64,000 nt of DNA from Nematostella vectensis (GCF_932526225.1 NC_064047.1:15048621-15112620), one strand, 5' to 3'. Positions 54,308 through 63,864 are shown, counted from the first letter of the stretch. Translations and numbers: made by a program. Notes: a model not told the origin generated them from the letters alone.

Positions 54308-55524
54308 TGTACCCATATTACATAGCTCTTGAAACCCTGTGACTGGTTGAACCATCCCCTAAAACCCTGCACCTCCTAGACCAAGCCATTGATACCCTCT
54401 ACTTATGTGTACCCACTCATTTATAACTTGCACCCCTATGACCTAGTTCTTGATATCATTGACCCTTATTACCATCACTTGAAGTCTAGTACCCGTTTGA
54501 CCAACTCTTGTTAATCTGTACACCTGTCAACTCACCCACTAACTCACTTATCTTAACGTCCCCTTAACGGCCTTATCTTAACACCCCTGAACCCAATCAA
54601 CCCAAGTTGATCTGACCTGGATTCGAACCACGGGCCTCTTGTTTGAGAAGCGAAGCCAGTACCACTGAGCTATCGCGCCACTCTCTTGAAAACTAGAAGT
54701 AACTACCGTATAGCCTTGTTTACCCAGCCTTATAAAGTATAGAGTAGTTTTTCCTTGATATCTCGAGAGTGGCGCTATGGCTTAGTGGTACGGGCTTCGC
54801 TTCTCAAGCAAACGGGCCAGGGTTCGAATCCAGGTAAGATAAACTAGAGACTTTTTCAGGGGTGTTAAGGTAAGGACGGTGGCATTATGGGGTGGGTGCA
54901 CAGGGGAAAAGGATATAAACGGCAGGGTCACAGGTGTGCAAGTTGGTAAGCGCTTGGTCATACATGGGTAAAGGGTAGTTATGTGATTAGGTGTCATAGG
55001 GGTGTAGGTCAGTTAGGGATGGGTAGGCAGGGATATAGGGTAGTAAGTGCTAGGTCATAGAGGTGTAGCTTTGTTAGGGGTTGGTACTCAGGGGTATAGG
55101 GTAGTAAGTGCTAAGTCATACGGGTTTAGCTTAGTTAGGGGTGGGTACTCAAGGGTATAGGGTAGTTACAGCCAAGTCATAAGGGTGTAGCTTAGTTACG
55201 GGTGGGTATTCAGGGGTATAGGGTAGTTAGTGCTAGGTAGTAGAGGTGTAGTTTAGTTAGGGTTGGGTACAAAGGGTTATAGGGTAGGTAAGTGCTCGGT
55301 AATAGGGGTGTAGTTTAGTTAGGGTTGGGTATTCAGGGGTATAAGGTAGTTAGTGCTACGTCACAGGGGTGTAGCTTAGCAATGGGTGGGTACTCAGGGG
55401 TAAAGTGTAGTTAGTGCTAGGTCATAGGGGTGAGGCTCAGTTAGGGGTAGGTATTCAGGAGTATAGCGTAGTTAGTGCTAGGTCGTAGGGGTGTAGCTTA
55501 GTTAGGCGTGGATACTCAGGGATA
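54308..55524. repeat. Foldback module 27, ending in the 13-bp array
   Basis: Minus element 54615-54679, with the same loss of the A-run as module 26. Plus element 54771-54835. The G arm runs to 55524, where GATACTCAGGGATAT goes straight into the 13-bp repeat instead of the usual AGGGTAGCTATT and AT linker. Confidence 0.85.
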
Positions 55525-58500
55525 TGAAGTGTTATTTTGAAGTGTTATTATGAAGTGTTATTATGAAGTGTTATTATCAAGTGTTATTATCAAGTGTTAT
55601 TATCAAGTGTTATTATCAAGTGTTATTATCAAGTGTTATTATCAAGTGTTATTATCAAGTGTTATTATCAAGTGTTATTATGAAGTGTTATTATCAAGTG
55701 TTATTATGAAGTGTTATTATCAAGTGTTATTATCAAGTGTTATTATGAAGTGTTATTATCAAGTGTTATTATCAAGTGTTATTATGAAGTGTTATTATCA
55801 AGTGTTATTATCAAGTGTTATTATCAAGTGTTATTATCAAGTGTTATTATCAAGTGTTATTATCAAGTGTTATTATCAAGTGTTATTATGAAGTGTTATT
55901 ATCAAGTGTTATTATCAAGTGTTATTATCAAGTGTTATTATCAAGTGTTATTATCAAGTGTTATTATCAAGTGTTATTATCAAGTGTTATTATCAAGTGT
56001 TATTATCAAGTGTTATTATCAAGTGTTATTATCAAGTGTTATTATCAAGTGTTATTATCAAGTGTTATTATCAAGTGTTATTATCAAGTGTTATTATCAA
56101 GTGTTATTATCAAGTGTTATTATCAAGTGTTATTATCAAGTGTTATTATCAAGTGTTATTATCAAGTGTTATTATCAAGTGTTATTATCAAGTGTTATTA
56201 TCAAGTGTTATTATCAAGTGTTATTATCAAGTGTTATTATCAAGTGTTATTATCAAGTGTTATTATCAAGTGTTATTATCAAGTGTTATTATCAAGTGTT
56301 ATTATCAAGTGTTATTATCAAGTGTTATTATCAAGTGTTATTATCAAGTGTTATTATCAAGTGTTATTATCAAGTGTTATTATCAAGTGTTATTATCAAG
56401 TGTTATTATCAAGTGTTATTATCAAGTGTTATTATCAAGTGTTATTATCAAGTGTTATTATCAAGTGTTATTATCAAGTGTTATTATCAAGTGTTATTAT
56501 CAAGTGTTATTATCAAGTGTTATTATCAAGTGTTATTATCAAGTGTTATTATCAAGTGTTATTATCAAGTGTTATTATCAAGTGTTATTATCAAGTGTTA
56601 TTATCAAGTGTTATTATCAAGTGTTATTATCAAGTGTTATTATCAAGTGTTATTATCAAGTGTTATTATCAAGTGTTATTATCAAGTGTTATTATCAAGT
56701 GTTATTATCAAGTGTTATTATCAAGTGTTATTATCAAGTGTTATTATCAAGTGTTATTATCAAGTGTTATTATCAAGTGTTATTATCAAGTGTTATTATC
56801 AAGTGTTATTATCAAGTGTTATTATCAAGTGTTATTATCAAGTGTTATTATCAAGTGTTATTATCAAGTGTTATTATCAAGTGTTATTATCAAGTGTTAT
56901 TATCAAGTGTTATTATCAAGTGTTATTATCAAGTGTTATTATCAAGTGTTATTATCAAGTGTTATTATCAAGTGTTATTATCAAGTGTTATTATCAAGTG
57001 TTATTATCAAGTGTTATTATCAAGTGTTATTATCAAGTGTTATTATCAAGTGTTATTATCAAGTGTTATTATCAAGTGTTATTATCAAGTGTTATTATCA
57101 AGTGTTATTATCAAGTGTTATTATCAAGTGTTATTATCAAGTGTTATTATCAAGTGTTATTATCAAGTGTTATTATCAAGTGTTATTATCAAGTGTTATT
57201 ATCAAGTGTTATTATCAAGTGTTATTATCAAGTGTTATTATCAAGTGTTATTATCAAGTGTTATTATCAAGTGTTATTATCAAGTGTTATTATCAAGTGT
57301 TATTATCAAGTGTTATTATCAAGTGTTATTATCAAGTGTTATTATCAAGTGTTATTATCAAGTGTTATTATCAAGTGTTATTATCAAGTGTTATTATCAA
57401 GTGTTATTATCAAGTGTTATTATCAAGTGTTATTATCAAGTGTTATTATCAAGTGTTATTATCAAGTGTTATTATCAAGTGTTATTATCAAGTGTTATTA
57501 TCAAGTGTTATTATCAAGTGTTATTATCAAGTGTTATTATCAAGTGTTATTATCAAGTGTTATTATCAAGTGTTATTATCAAGTGTTATTATCAAGTGTT
57601 ATTATCAAGTGTTATTATCAAGTGTTATTATCAAGTGTTATTATCAAGTGTTATTATCAAGTGTTATTATCAAGTGTTATTATCAAGTGTTATTATCAAG
57701 TGTTATTATCAAGTGTTATTATCAAGTGTTATTATCAAGTGTTATTATCAAGTGTTATTATCAAGTGTTATTATCAAGTGTTATTATCAAGTGTTATTAT
57801 CAAGTGTTATTATCAAGTGTTATTATCAAGTGTTATTATCAAGTGTTATTATCAAGTGTTATTATCAAGTGTTATTATCAAGTGTTATTATCAAGTGTTA
57901 TTATCAAGTGTTATTATCAAGTGTTATTATCAAGTGTTATTATCAAGTGTTATTATCAAGTGTTATTATCAAGTGTTATTATCAAGTGTTATTATCAAGT
58001 GTTATTATCAAGTGTTATTATCAAGTGTTATTATCAAGTGTTATTATCAAGTGTTATTATCAAGTGTTATTATCAAGTGTTATTATCAAGTGTTATTATC
58101 AAGTGTTATTATCAAGTGTTATTATCAAGTGTTATTATCAAGTGTTATTATCAAGTGTTATTATCAAGTGTTATTATCAAGTGTTATTATCAAGTGTTAT
58201 TATCAAGTGTTATTATCAAGTGTTATTATCAAGTGTTATTATCAAGTGTTATTATCAAGTGTTATTATCAAGTGTTATTATCAAGTGTTATTATCAAGTG
58301 TTATTATCAAGTGTTATTATCAAGTGTTATTATCAAGTGTTATTATCAAGTGTTATTATCAAGTGTTATTATCAAGTGTTATTATCAAGTGTTATTATCA
58401 AGTGTTATTATCAAGTGTTATTATCAAGTGTTATTATCAAGTGTTATTATCAAGTGTTATTATCAAGTGTTATTATCAAGTGTTATTATCAAGTGTTATT

Positions 58501-59157
58501 ATCAAGTGTTATTATCAAGTGTTATTATCAAGTGTTATTATCAAGTGTTATTATCAAGTGTTATTATCAAGTGTTATTATCAAGTGTTATTATCAAGTGT
58601 TATTATCAAGTGTTATTATCAAGTGTTATTATCAAGTGTTATTATCAAGTGTTATTATCAAGTGTTATTATCAAGTGTTATTATCAAGTGTTATTATCAA
58701 GTGTTATTATCAAGTGTTATTATCAAGTGTTATTATCAAGTGTTATTATCAAGTGTTATTATCAAGTGTTATTATCAAGTGTTATTATCAAGTGTTATTA
58801 TCAAGTGTTATTATCAAGTGTTATTATCAAGTGTTATTATCAAGTGTTATTATCAAGTGTTATTATCAAGTGTTATTATCAAGTGTTATTATCAAGTGTT
58901 ATTATCAAGTGTTATTATCAAGTGTTATTATCAAGTGTTATTATTAAGTGTTATTATTAAGTGTTATTATTAAGTGTTATTATTAAGTGTTATTATTAAG
59001 TGTTATTATTAAGTGTTATTATTAAGTGTTATTATTAAGTGTTATTATTAAGTGTTATTATTAAGTGTTATTATTAAGTGTTATTATTAAGTGTTATTAT
59101 TAAGTGTTATTATTAAGTGTTATTATTAAGTGTTATTATTAAGTGTTATTATTAAGT
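55525..59157. repeat. 13-bp tandem repeat, about 279 copies
   Basis: Unit TCAAGTGTTATTA. Variants are ordered along the array. TGAAGTGTTATTA is common in the first 370 bp (55525 to about 55890), TCAAGTGTTATTA is essentially invariant from about 55890 to 58942, and TTAAGTGTTATTA fills 58943-59157. Because 13 is not a multiple of three and the TC form contains no stop on the plus strand, all three plus frames stay open for more than 3 kb. That is a compositional accident, and I do not call a protein. The array occupies the AT-linker position between module 27 and the next C arm. Confidence 0.97.
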
Positions 59158-59635
59158 CAAATTTCCTAGCTCTTGAAACCCTGTGACTGGTTGAACCATC
59201 CCCTAAAACCCTGCACCTCCAAGACCAAGCCATTGATACCCTCTACCCCTGTGTACCCACTCATTCATAACTTGCACCCCTATGACCTAGTTCTTGATAT
59301 CATTGACCCTTATTACCATCCCTTGAAGTCTAGTACCCGTTTGACCAACTCTTGTTACCCTGTACACCCTGTCAACTCACCCACAAACTCACTTATCTTA
59401 ACGTCCCCTTAACGTCCTTATCTAACACCCCTGAGAAAATCCCAAGTTGATCTGACCTGGATTCGAACCACGGGCCTCTTGTTTGAGAAGCGAAGCCCGT
59501 ACCACTGAGCTATCGCGCCACTCTCTTGAAAACTAGAAGTAACTACCGTATAGCCTTGTTTACCCAGCCTTATAAGGTATAGAGTAGTTTTTCCTTGATA
59601 TCTCGAGAGTGGCGCTATGGCTCAGTGGTACGGGC
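59158..59635. repeat. Truncated foldback module 28
   Basis: C arm from TTTCCTAGCTC at 59161, complete minus tRNA-like element 59455-59519, spacer with CCTTATAAGG. The plus element begins at 59611 and breaks at about 59635, after its A box, where low-copy sequence starts. Confidence 0.87.
59455..59519 (-). ncRNA. tRNA-like Pol III element, minus strand (clean exemplar)
   Basis: Read on the minus strand it begins GGCGCGATAGCTCAGTGG, with an A box TAGCTCAGTGG, and ends GGTTCGAATCCAGGT, with a perfect B-box consensus GGTTCGANTCC. The D arm (GCTC/GGGC) and part of an anticodon-like arm can pair: CGCTT and AAGAG around the loop CTCAAAC, which would place CAA at the anticodon. The acceptor ends do not pair properly, about 4 of 7. 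It is therefore a tRNA-derived element rather than a convincing tRNA gene. Most sister copies have a T6 run (A-run on the plus strand) 16-21 nt downstream; this copy has only four. The 16 complete minus copies are positioned in the module entries. Confidence 0.7.
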
Positions 59636-59799
59636 CATTTTTTTGCTAATATCAGGAACGTTTTATAAAACGCACATAAATAGCTTTAAGAATATTCGGT
59701 TCTTGTTTAACCAAGTGATTTGTATTTTGGCAAAAAGAAAAAGCGATGAAAAATTGATATTCGCATTATTTTAGGATTACTTTGCCTTTAGCAGTAATA
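59636..59799. other. Low-copy AT-rich flank
   Basis: The start of the non-repetitive island. The only structure noted is a 14-bp perfect palindrome CGTTTTATAAAACG at 59659-59672. No gene is seen. Confidence 0.5.
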
Positions 59800-60169
59800 A
59801 TAACAGCTTCACCGGCGGGGAGGAAGTCAGTCATATGCGAGAGGAAGTGACGCGCAAGCGTATCTATTGTTTTCCCTTCACGTGACTACCAAGGCGGGCT
59901 ATTTGCATAGCGTGTTTAGAAGTGTGACTTTGGTTCATCTAACTTCTCTCTAAATCCACTCCGAAAGATGCGCTATTTCTTTCAATGACATCAAATCGAA
60001 TGGCAAAGCCTACCAATGAAAACATGTTGACCACATAACCCTCAAGTTTTGAGGGAAAACAAAGCTTTAAATGCGGGAAATCAGCGACTGCGTGCGTGAG
60101 GTGAGAATTCAACAGTGAAGACAAAACTCGCTGAAATTGTCGCCGAAAGGGAGCCCCAGAGACTTTCAG
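59800..60169 (+). promoter_or_regulatory. Promoter-like, CpG-containing segment with possible first exon
   Basis: Locally GC- and CpG-richer than its surroundings. It holds two AGGAAGT (ETS-type) motifs near 59821 and 59842, a TGACGCG (CRE-like) motif at 59848, the E-box CACGTG at 59879-59884 and the octamer ATTTGCAT at 59901-59908. It ends in TTTCAG-GTAAGC with GT at 60170-60171, a good 5' splice site, so 59940-60169 could be a non-coding first exon. No convincing coding frame on the plus strand. A 61-codon minus-strand frame at 59939-60124 has no recognisable features. Inference from motifs only. Confidence 0.35.
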
Positions 60170-61136
60170 GTAAGCCTAACTGATCGGAACCAGTTCTTGT
60201 TTATTCGTTTCTTGAATATCTTTTGTCTTTAAGGGCAACCTTTCGAGTTTAGGCGTTTTTTTTTTCCTCTTTGAGTAGTGTCTATCATTCGATTCGAATC
60301 AGCGTTCCGCCGGACGCTAAAGAGCCTTCGGTTCTATCTTATCTGGCCAGCGGAGAAATCTTATATTCTTCACATGAAGCACTTGTTTTATTGAATTGTA
60401 TTTTATACAAATCAATGTTTTTTTTTAAGATTATGCTCGGTTGTTATTGAGCTAGTACATTGCTTGGCATCTCTTTATTTTTCTGGTAATCATTAAGAAT
60501 AATTAATCACAGAACAATGCCAATATTCTCAGCCTAGATTTCAAATTCCAAATCAATTGTTGTTATAATTATTGTTGTTTTTTCCTGGGATAATGCTATC
60601 CCAGAAAAAAAAACACAACAAATGCAACCAGATATAGAATGATGATTTTCAATGGTAAGAACTACCCTTTTACATTTTCAGCAGAAAATCCCTAAGAAAT
60701 GTTGCATTTTTGATTGTGTCTGTTTACTATAAGTTTTAGTTGTCCAGTATTTTATGCTTTGGTTCAAAAAAAGGATGACACTTAATTCAAAGTCAGTCAA
60801 CATAATCAATATAAGCAATCAATATCAGGGGTTTCATTAGAAGGCAGGTACTGGCAGTTAACCGCCGCCGTCAACTTAAAACGCTGATCTCAGATCTAAT
60901 AAAGTTTGCAAATGAAGCATGATTCGTGATAAAATACCATTTGACATTATGCTATGGTCACTATCATCTATTCTTGCTTTTGATTGTTTTTCATTAAGTT
61001 AATTGTCTGTTACTTTTGAACATATTCATTTTTTATTGCTTGAGAGTCGTAGCGTTTTTTTTTGCCACCATCCTTGATGTGAAGCAAGAAAGATGTTTCT
61101 GCGATTCGAGCCTGCCAATTGATTTTTTCCCTTTTA
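60170..61136 (+). other. Intron-like low-copy sequence
   Basis: AT-rich with long T and A runs and no coding signal. It contains a hairpin at 60572-60620 (separate entry) and a weak acceptor-like TTTTACATTTTCAG ending at 60681. It ends at GATTTTTTCCCTTTTAG, a strong 3' splice-site match. Confidence 0.35.
60572..60620. repeat. Hairpin, MITE-like inverted repeat
   Basis: CTGGGATA-ATGC-TATCCCAG is a perfect 8-bp stem with a 4-nt loop. The flanks continue the symmetry: TTGTTGTTTTTT on the left against AAAAAAAAACACAACAA on the right, giving roughly 20-bp arms with small mismatches. Confidence 0.6.
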
Positions 61137-61246
61137 GCTGCATTTAACAGTATTTCCAAAGCCTGAAGGATAACATATATAGAAAGTATGATGGGACACT
61201 GGATGCTCATAGGAAATCATGCAGACAGTACCAGACGGTCATCATA
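61137..61246 (+). other. Candidate non-coding exon
   Basis: A 110-bp segment bounded by a strong acceptor (…CCCTTTTAG ending 61136) and a donor GTGAGTATT starting 61247. All three plus frames contain stops, so if real it is an untranslated exon or part of a non-coding RNA. Confidence 0.25.
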
Positions 61247-61930
61247 GTGAGTATTTAAAATTGAATATTGTTGGTGTAGTTAAACCCTCTGAATTTTCTC
61301 ATTAAAATTTTCTCTTTAACACAATAGCATTTTAGTTTTTATGAACTCCTTTTATTCTTAAAATTTCCACAAAGGTTTTGATAGGTTGGTATCAATATTG
61401 CTATTATACTTGCTTGAATGGCTCTTTTAAAGGATTGTATTAAAATTTTAAATTCTGTATTTGCTGGAAAAAGTAGACTTGCACTTGTGCAACACTTGTG
61501 TGTTTGTGAACAAATCAAATGACTTTTTGTTTGGTGAACTTGCACTCTCTCCAGCCTTTGGTGGCAGAATAACAGCACAACAAGTAACTAATTCAGCATT
61601 TACAAACTATCCAGAAAATTAGAGATTGTCAGTAAGGGCTTATCCCCTTGTGTGAGGGTGCCACACAAAAAGCCATCGGATCACCTTAGTGCAAGTTTAC
61701 TTGGGGAGTGCACTAATGAAAAAACAATATAGATTCCAAAAAGGATGACAAAATAAAATAATAGTTTCTGAAGCCATAGTCACTTCTCTTTCCTGGTCAA
61801 GAAAATATGAAACTGTGCAAAGCTTTTCCTGCATTTATGGCTATGAAGAAGGGAATAATCAATTGAGCTCGACAAGTATAGGCTTTATAAAACAGTGCAG
61901 ATACTTATCAAACAATTTCTTCCTTTACAG
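61247..61930 (+). other. Intron-like low-copy sequence
   Basis: AT-rich with no convincing coding frame on the plus strand. A 79-codon minus-strand frame at 61339-61578 shows no recognisable features. It ends in TTTCTTCCTTTACAG, a good acceptor. Confidence 0.35.
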
Positions 61931-62334
61931 AAACAGCAGAAAGTCCTAAATGCTGCGGAGACTATTAACTGGCCAGAGGAGAAGGAGAGGTTTGCCAATG
62001 TTCTGAATGATGTACAAAACATTTCATCAGAGAAGAGCGAGGAAGAGGGAGATGGGGTTGTCTTCTTCTTTAAATCATTGAATTGGGAGAGAAAAAAGCT
62101 TAGGATTTTGAAGGTGTTAGAAAGCCATCACTGACAATGTAACTTAGTCGCAGGGCTTTGCTCAAGATGGCAAAGAGAGTGAGAGGAGTAAGACGATCAG
62201 ACAGACCCTGTCCAGAGAACACCAAGAAATAGGCAGTATTAAAGCGAACCTCCAATGAGATGCTTGACGGCAGTGCACCAAGATCTCTACATACCTCTAC
62301 CCCGCAGCGTCCAACACAATCCAATAGTATTTAG
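61931..62334 (+). pseudogene. Exon-like coding remnant, apparently frameshifted
   Basis: It starts right after the acceptor CTTCCTTTACAG. The first frame (61931-62134, 67 codons) gives a charged, protein-like peptide with KQQKVLNAAETINWPEEKER at its start and SLNWERKKLRILKVLESHH at its end, then TGA. From 62143 a different plus frame reads SRRALLKMAKRVRG and RRSDRPCPENTKK. It has one TAG at 62230-62232, then continues through NEMLDGSAPRSLH to a stop at 62332-62334. The protein-like composition on both sides suggests one original exon broken by a frameshift and stops. The pattern faintly recalls C-terminal domains of invertebrate transposon-associated proteins, but I cannot name a family. A 74-codon minus-strand frame at 62100-62324 is the alternative reading. 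Confidence 0.4.
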
Positions 62335-62947
62335 TCCATATTTGTCAGCAGGGAATAGGGTTATGTAAGTCTATTTCTTTTTATATCATCAATACAAAAT
62401 ATTTCTTAAAAATCAAATACGATTTACAAGGCTCTTGTTAATTTTTGGCTAGAGCTTTTCAGCCTTTTTAAATAATTTTCATGATGTTTTTGTCTCTATT
62501 CTACATTTGTATATACATATAAAAACATTGATTATTTCCTACTTTCATAAAATATGCTTTTGAGTCAAGCTGACTGTTTGATTTTTGTTCTACATTAGTT
62601 TTCGTAGTTAGCATTTTATCACATAAAAGATGGCTTTTTAGATGTAAGTTATAAGATTTGTATATCAAATCAGATTTCATGCCATTATGCACATGTAAGA
62701 GACGACAGAGGATTTAAATAAAAATAGAATGGAAGCTTAATATTGATTGTGTCTCCCTGCTCAAAAATTATTATGATGATGTGGATTAAACTATGCAAAA
62801 TTCTCAGTGCTCCACCACAATCTATATTGAAAAACACCTAGAAACGTTATTTATAGGTTCTTAAATATGAAATTGAGATAAACTTTCTAAATGTTAAAAG
62901 GTGAAATTTAATGAGTTCATAATAGTTATATAAAGGTACACTTGAAT
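62335..62947. other. AT-rich low-copy sequence with a polyadenylation hexamer
   Basis: No gene seen. An AATAAA at 62717-62722 lies about 380 bp beyond the coding remnant and could serve as its poly(A) signal. A 63-codon minus-strand frame at 62501-62692 looks like chance in AT-rich DNA. Confidence 0.3.
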
Positions 62948-63125
62948 GGCTTTAAAAATTCAGGATAGTCACATAAACGTTTATTTAAGGAGCTTAAAAG
63001 AAATTTAAAGATAATATTTAATGGCTTTAAAATTCAGGAAAGTTACATTAATGTTTATTTAAGGAACTTAAAAGTTATTAAAGATAAGATTTACTGAGAT
63101 TTACGTGTTCAGGATAGTTTCATAA
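62948..63125. repeat. Degenerate 75-bp tandem duplication
   Basis: GGCTTTAAAAATTCAGGATAG at 62948 recurs as GGCTTTAAAATTCAGGAAAG at 63023, with matching downstream TTTATTTAAGGA and CTTAAAAG. A third partial copy (GTTCAGGATAGTTTCATAAA) follows near 63108. Confidence 0.65.
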
Positions 63126-63140
63126 AGTTTAAATTTTTGT

Positions 63141-63215
63141 ATCTTTCAGTGGTTTTCTTAAAGGTTTCGAAATGAACGTTTCGAAACCCTTAAAAAAGCG
63201 CTGAAAGGTACTTAT
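63141..63215. repeat. Hairpin, MITE-like inverted repeat
   Basis: A perfect 10-bp stem GGTTTCGAAA (63163-63172) / TTTCGAAACC (63179-63188) around TGAACG. The outer arms continue with CTTTCAG…TTTTCTTAA on the left and TTAAAAAAGCGCTGAAAGG on the right. Further out, GTATCTTTCAG and CTGAAAGATAC also mirror each other, giving imperfect arms of 30 bp or more. Confidence 0.65.
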
Positions 63216-63325
63216 AGTTAATATTTCAGCCTACTGAAAGATACACTGAAATGTATCTAAAGTTTAAATTTCTTCGCCTTTTTGTATACATTTAAAGGTA
63301 CTTATTTCCTTTTTTTCGTCCAGTG

Positions 63326-63864
63326 AGGGGTATAGGGTAGTAAGTGCTAAGTCATATGGGTGTAGCTTAGTTAGCGGTGGGTACTCATGGGTATAGGGTA
63401 GTTAGTGCTAGGTAGTAGAGGTGTAGTTTAGTTAGGGTTGGGTATTCAGGAGTATAGGCTAGTTAGTGCTAGGTCGTAAGGGTGTAGCTTAGCTAGGTGT
63501 GGGTACTCAGGGGTATAGGCTAGTTAGTGCTAGGACATACGGGTGTAGTTTAGTTAGGGGTGGGTACTCAGGGTTATAGGGTAGGTAACTGCTCGGTTAT
63601 AGGGGTGTAGTTCAGTTAGGGTTGGGTATTCAGGGGTATAGGGTAGTTACAGCCAAGTCATAAGGGTGTAGCTTAGTTAGGGGTGGGTATTCAGGGGTAA
63701 AGTGTAGTTATTGCTAGGTCATAGGGGTGAGGCTTAGTTAGGGGTAGGTATTCAGGAGTATAGCCTAGCTAGTGCTAGGTCGTAGGGGTGTAGCTTAGTT
63801 AGGGGTGGATACTCAGGGATATAGGGTAGCTATTATTATTAATTATTATCATTAATTATTATAA
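63326..63864 (+). repeat. G-rich 61-bp minisatellite arm and AT linker
   Basis: The foldback family resumes mid-unit after TTTTCGTCCAGTGA, with about eight 61-bp units, then an AT linker from about 63830. Confidence 0.87.

Larger units (their letters stand above)
28568..55524. repeat. Foldback module array (C-rich arm / paired tRNA-like elements / G-rich arm)
   Basis: About 27 modules, each starting with a conserved TGTACCCATATTACCTAGCTC at the right edge of an AT-rich linker. Full modules carry a C-rich arm of about 300 bp, a minus tRNA-like element, a spacer with CCTTATAAGG, a plus tRNA-like element and a G-rich arm of 61-bp units. Short modules of 454 bp lack most of the middle. Sequence such as TTTTTTCAGGGGTGT occurs symmetrically on both sides of the centre, showing the inverted-repeat design. 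No transposase, reverse transcriptase or other protein gene was found in the array, so its mode of spread is unknown; unequal recombination explains the tandem copies. Confidence 0.9.

Noticed and set aside
29423-54835. Genuine tRNA genes with a CAA anticodon
   Set aside because: The acceptor stem fails to pair and the T arm is poor in the plus copies. tRNA-like or tRNA-derived is the most that can be said.
55711-58973. Three overlapping plus-strand reading frames of more than 1000 codons
   Set aside because: They arise because a 13-bp unit without stops cycles through all frames; the peptide is a 13-residue repeat identical in each frame. Not a gene.
55525-59157. CRISPR-like array
   Set aside because: Units are contiguous 13-mers without spacers, in eukaryotic repeat DNA.
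62501-62692. A 63-codon minus-strand frame
   Set aside because: AT-rich, low-complexity composition with no neighbours or signals supporting it.
59636-63326. Insertion of the low-copy island as a transposon with target-site duplication
   Set aside because: No terminal inverted repeats or duplicated target bases are visible at the two edges, only a short shared CAGTG.
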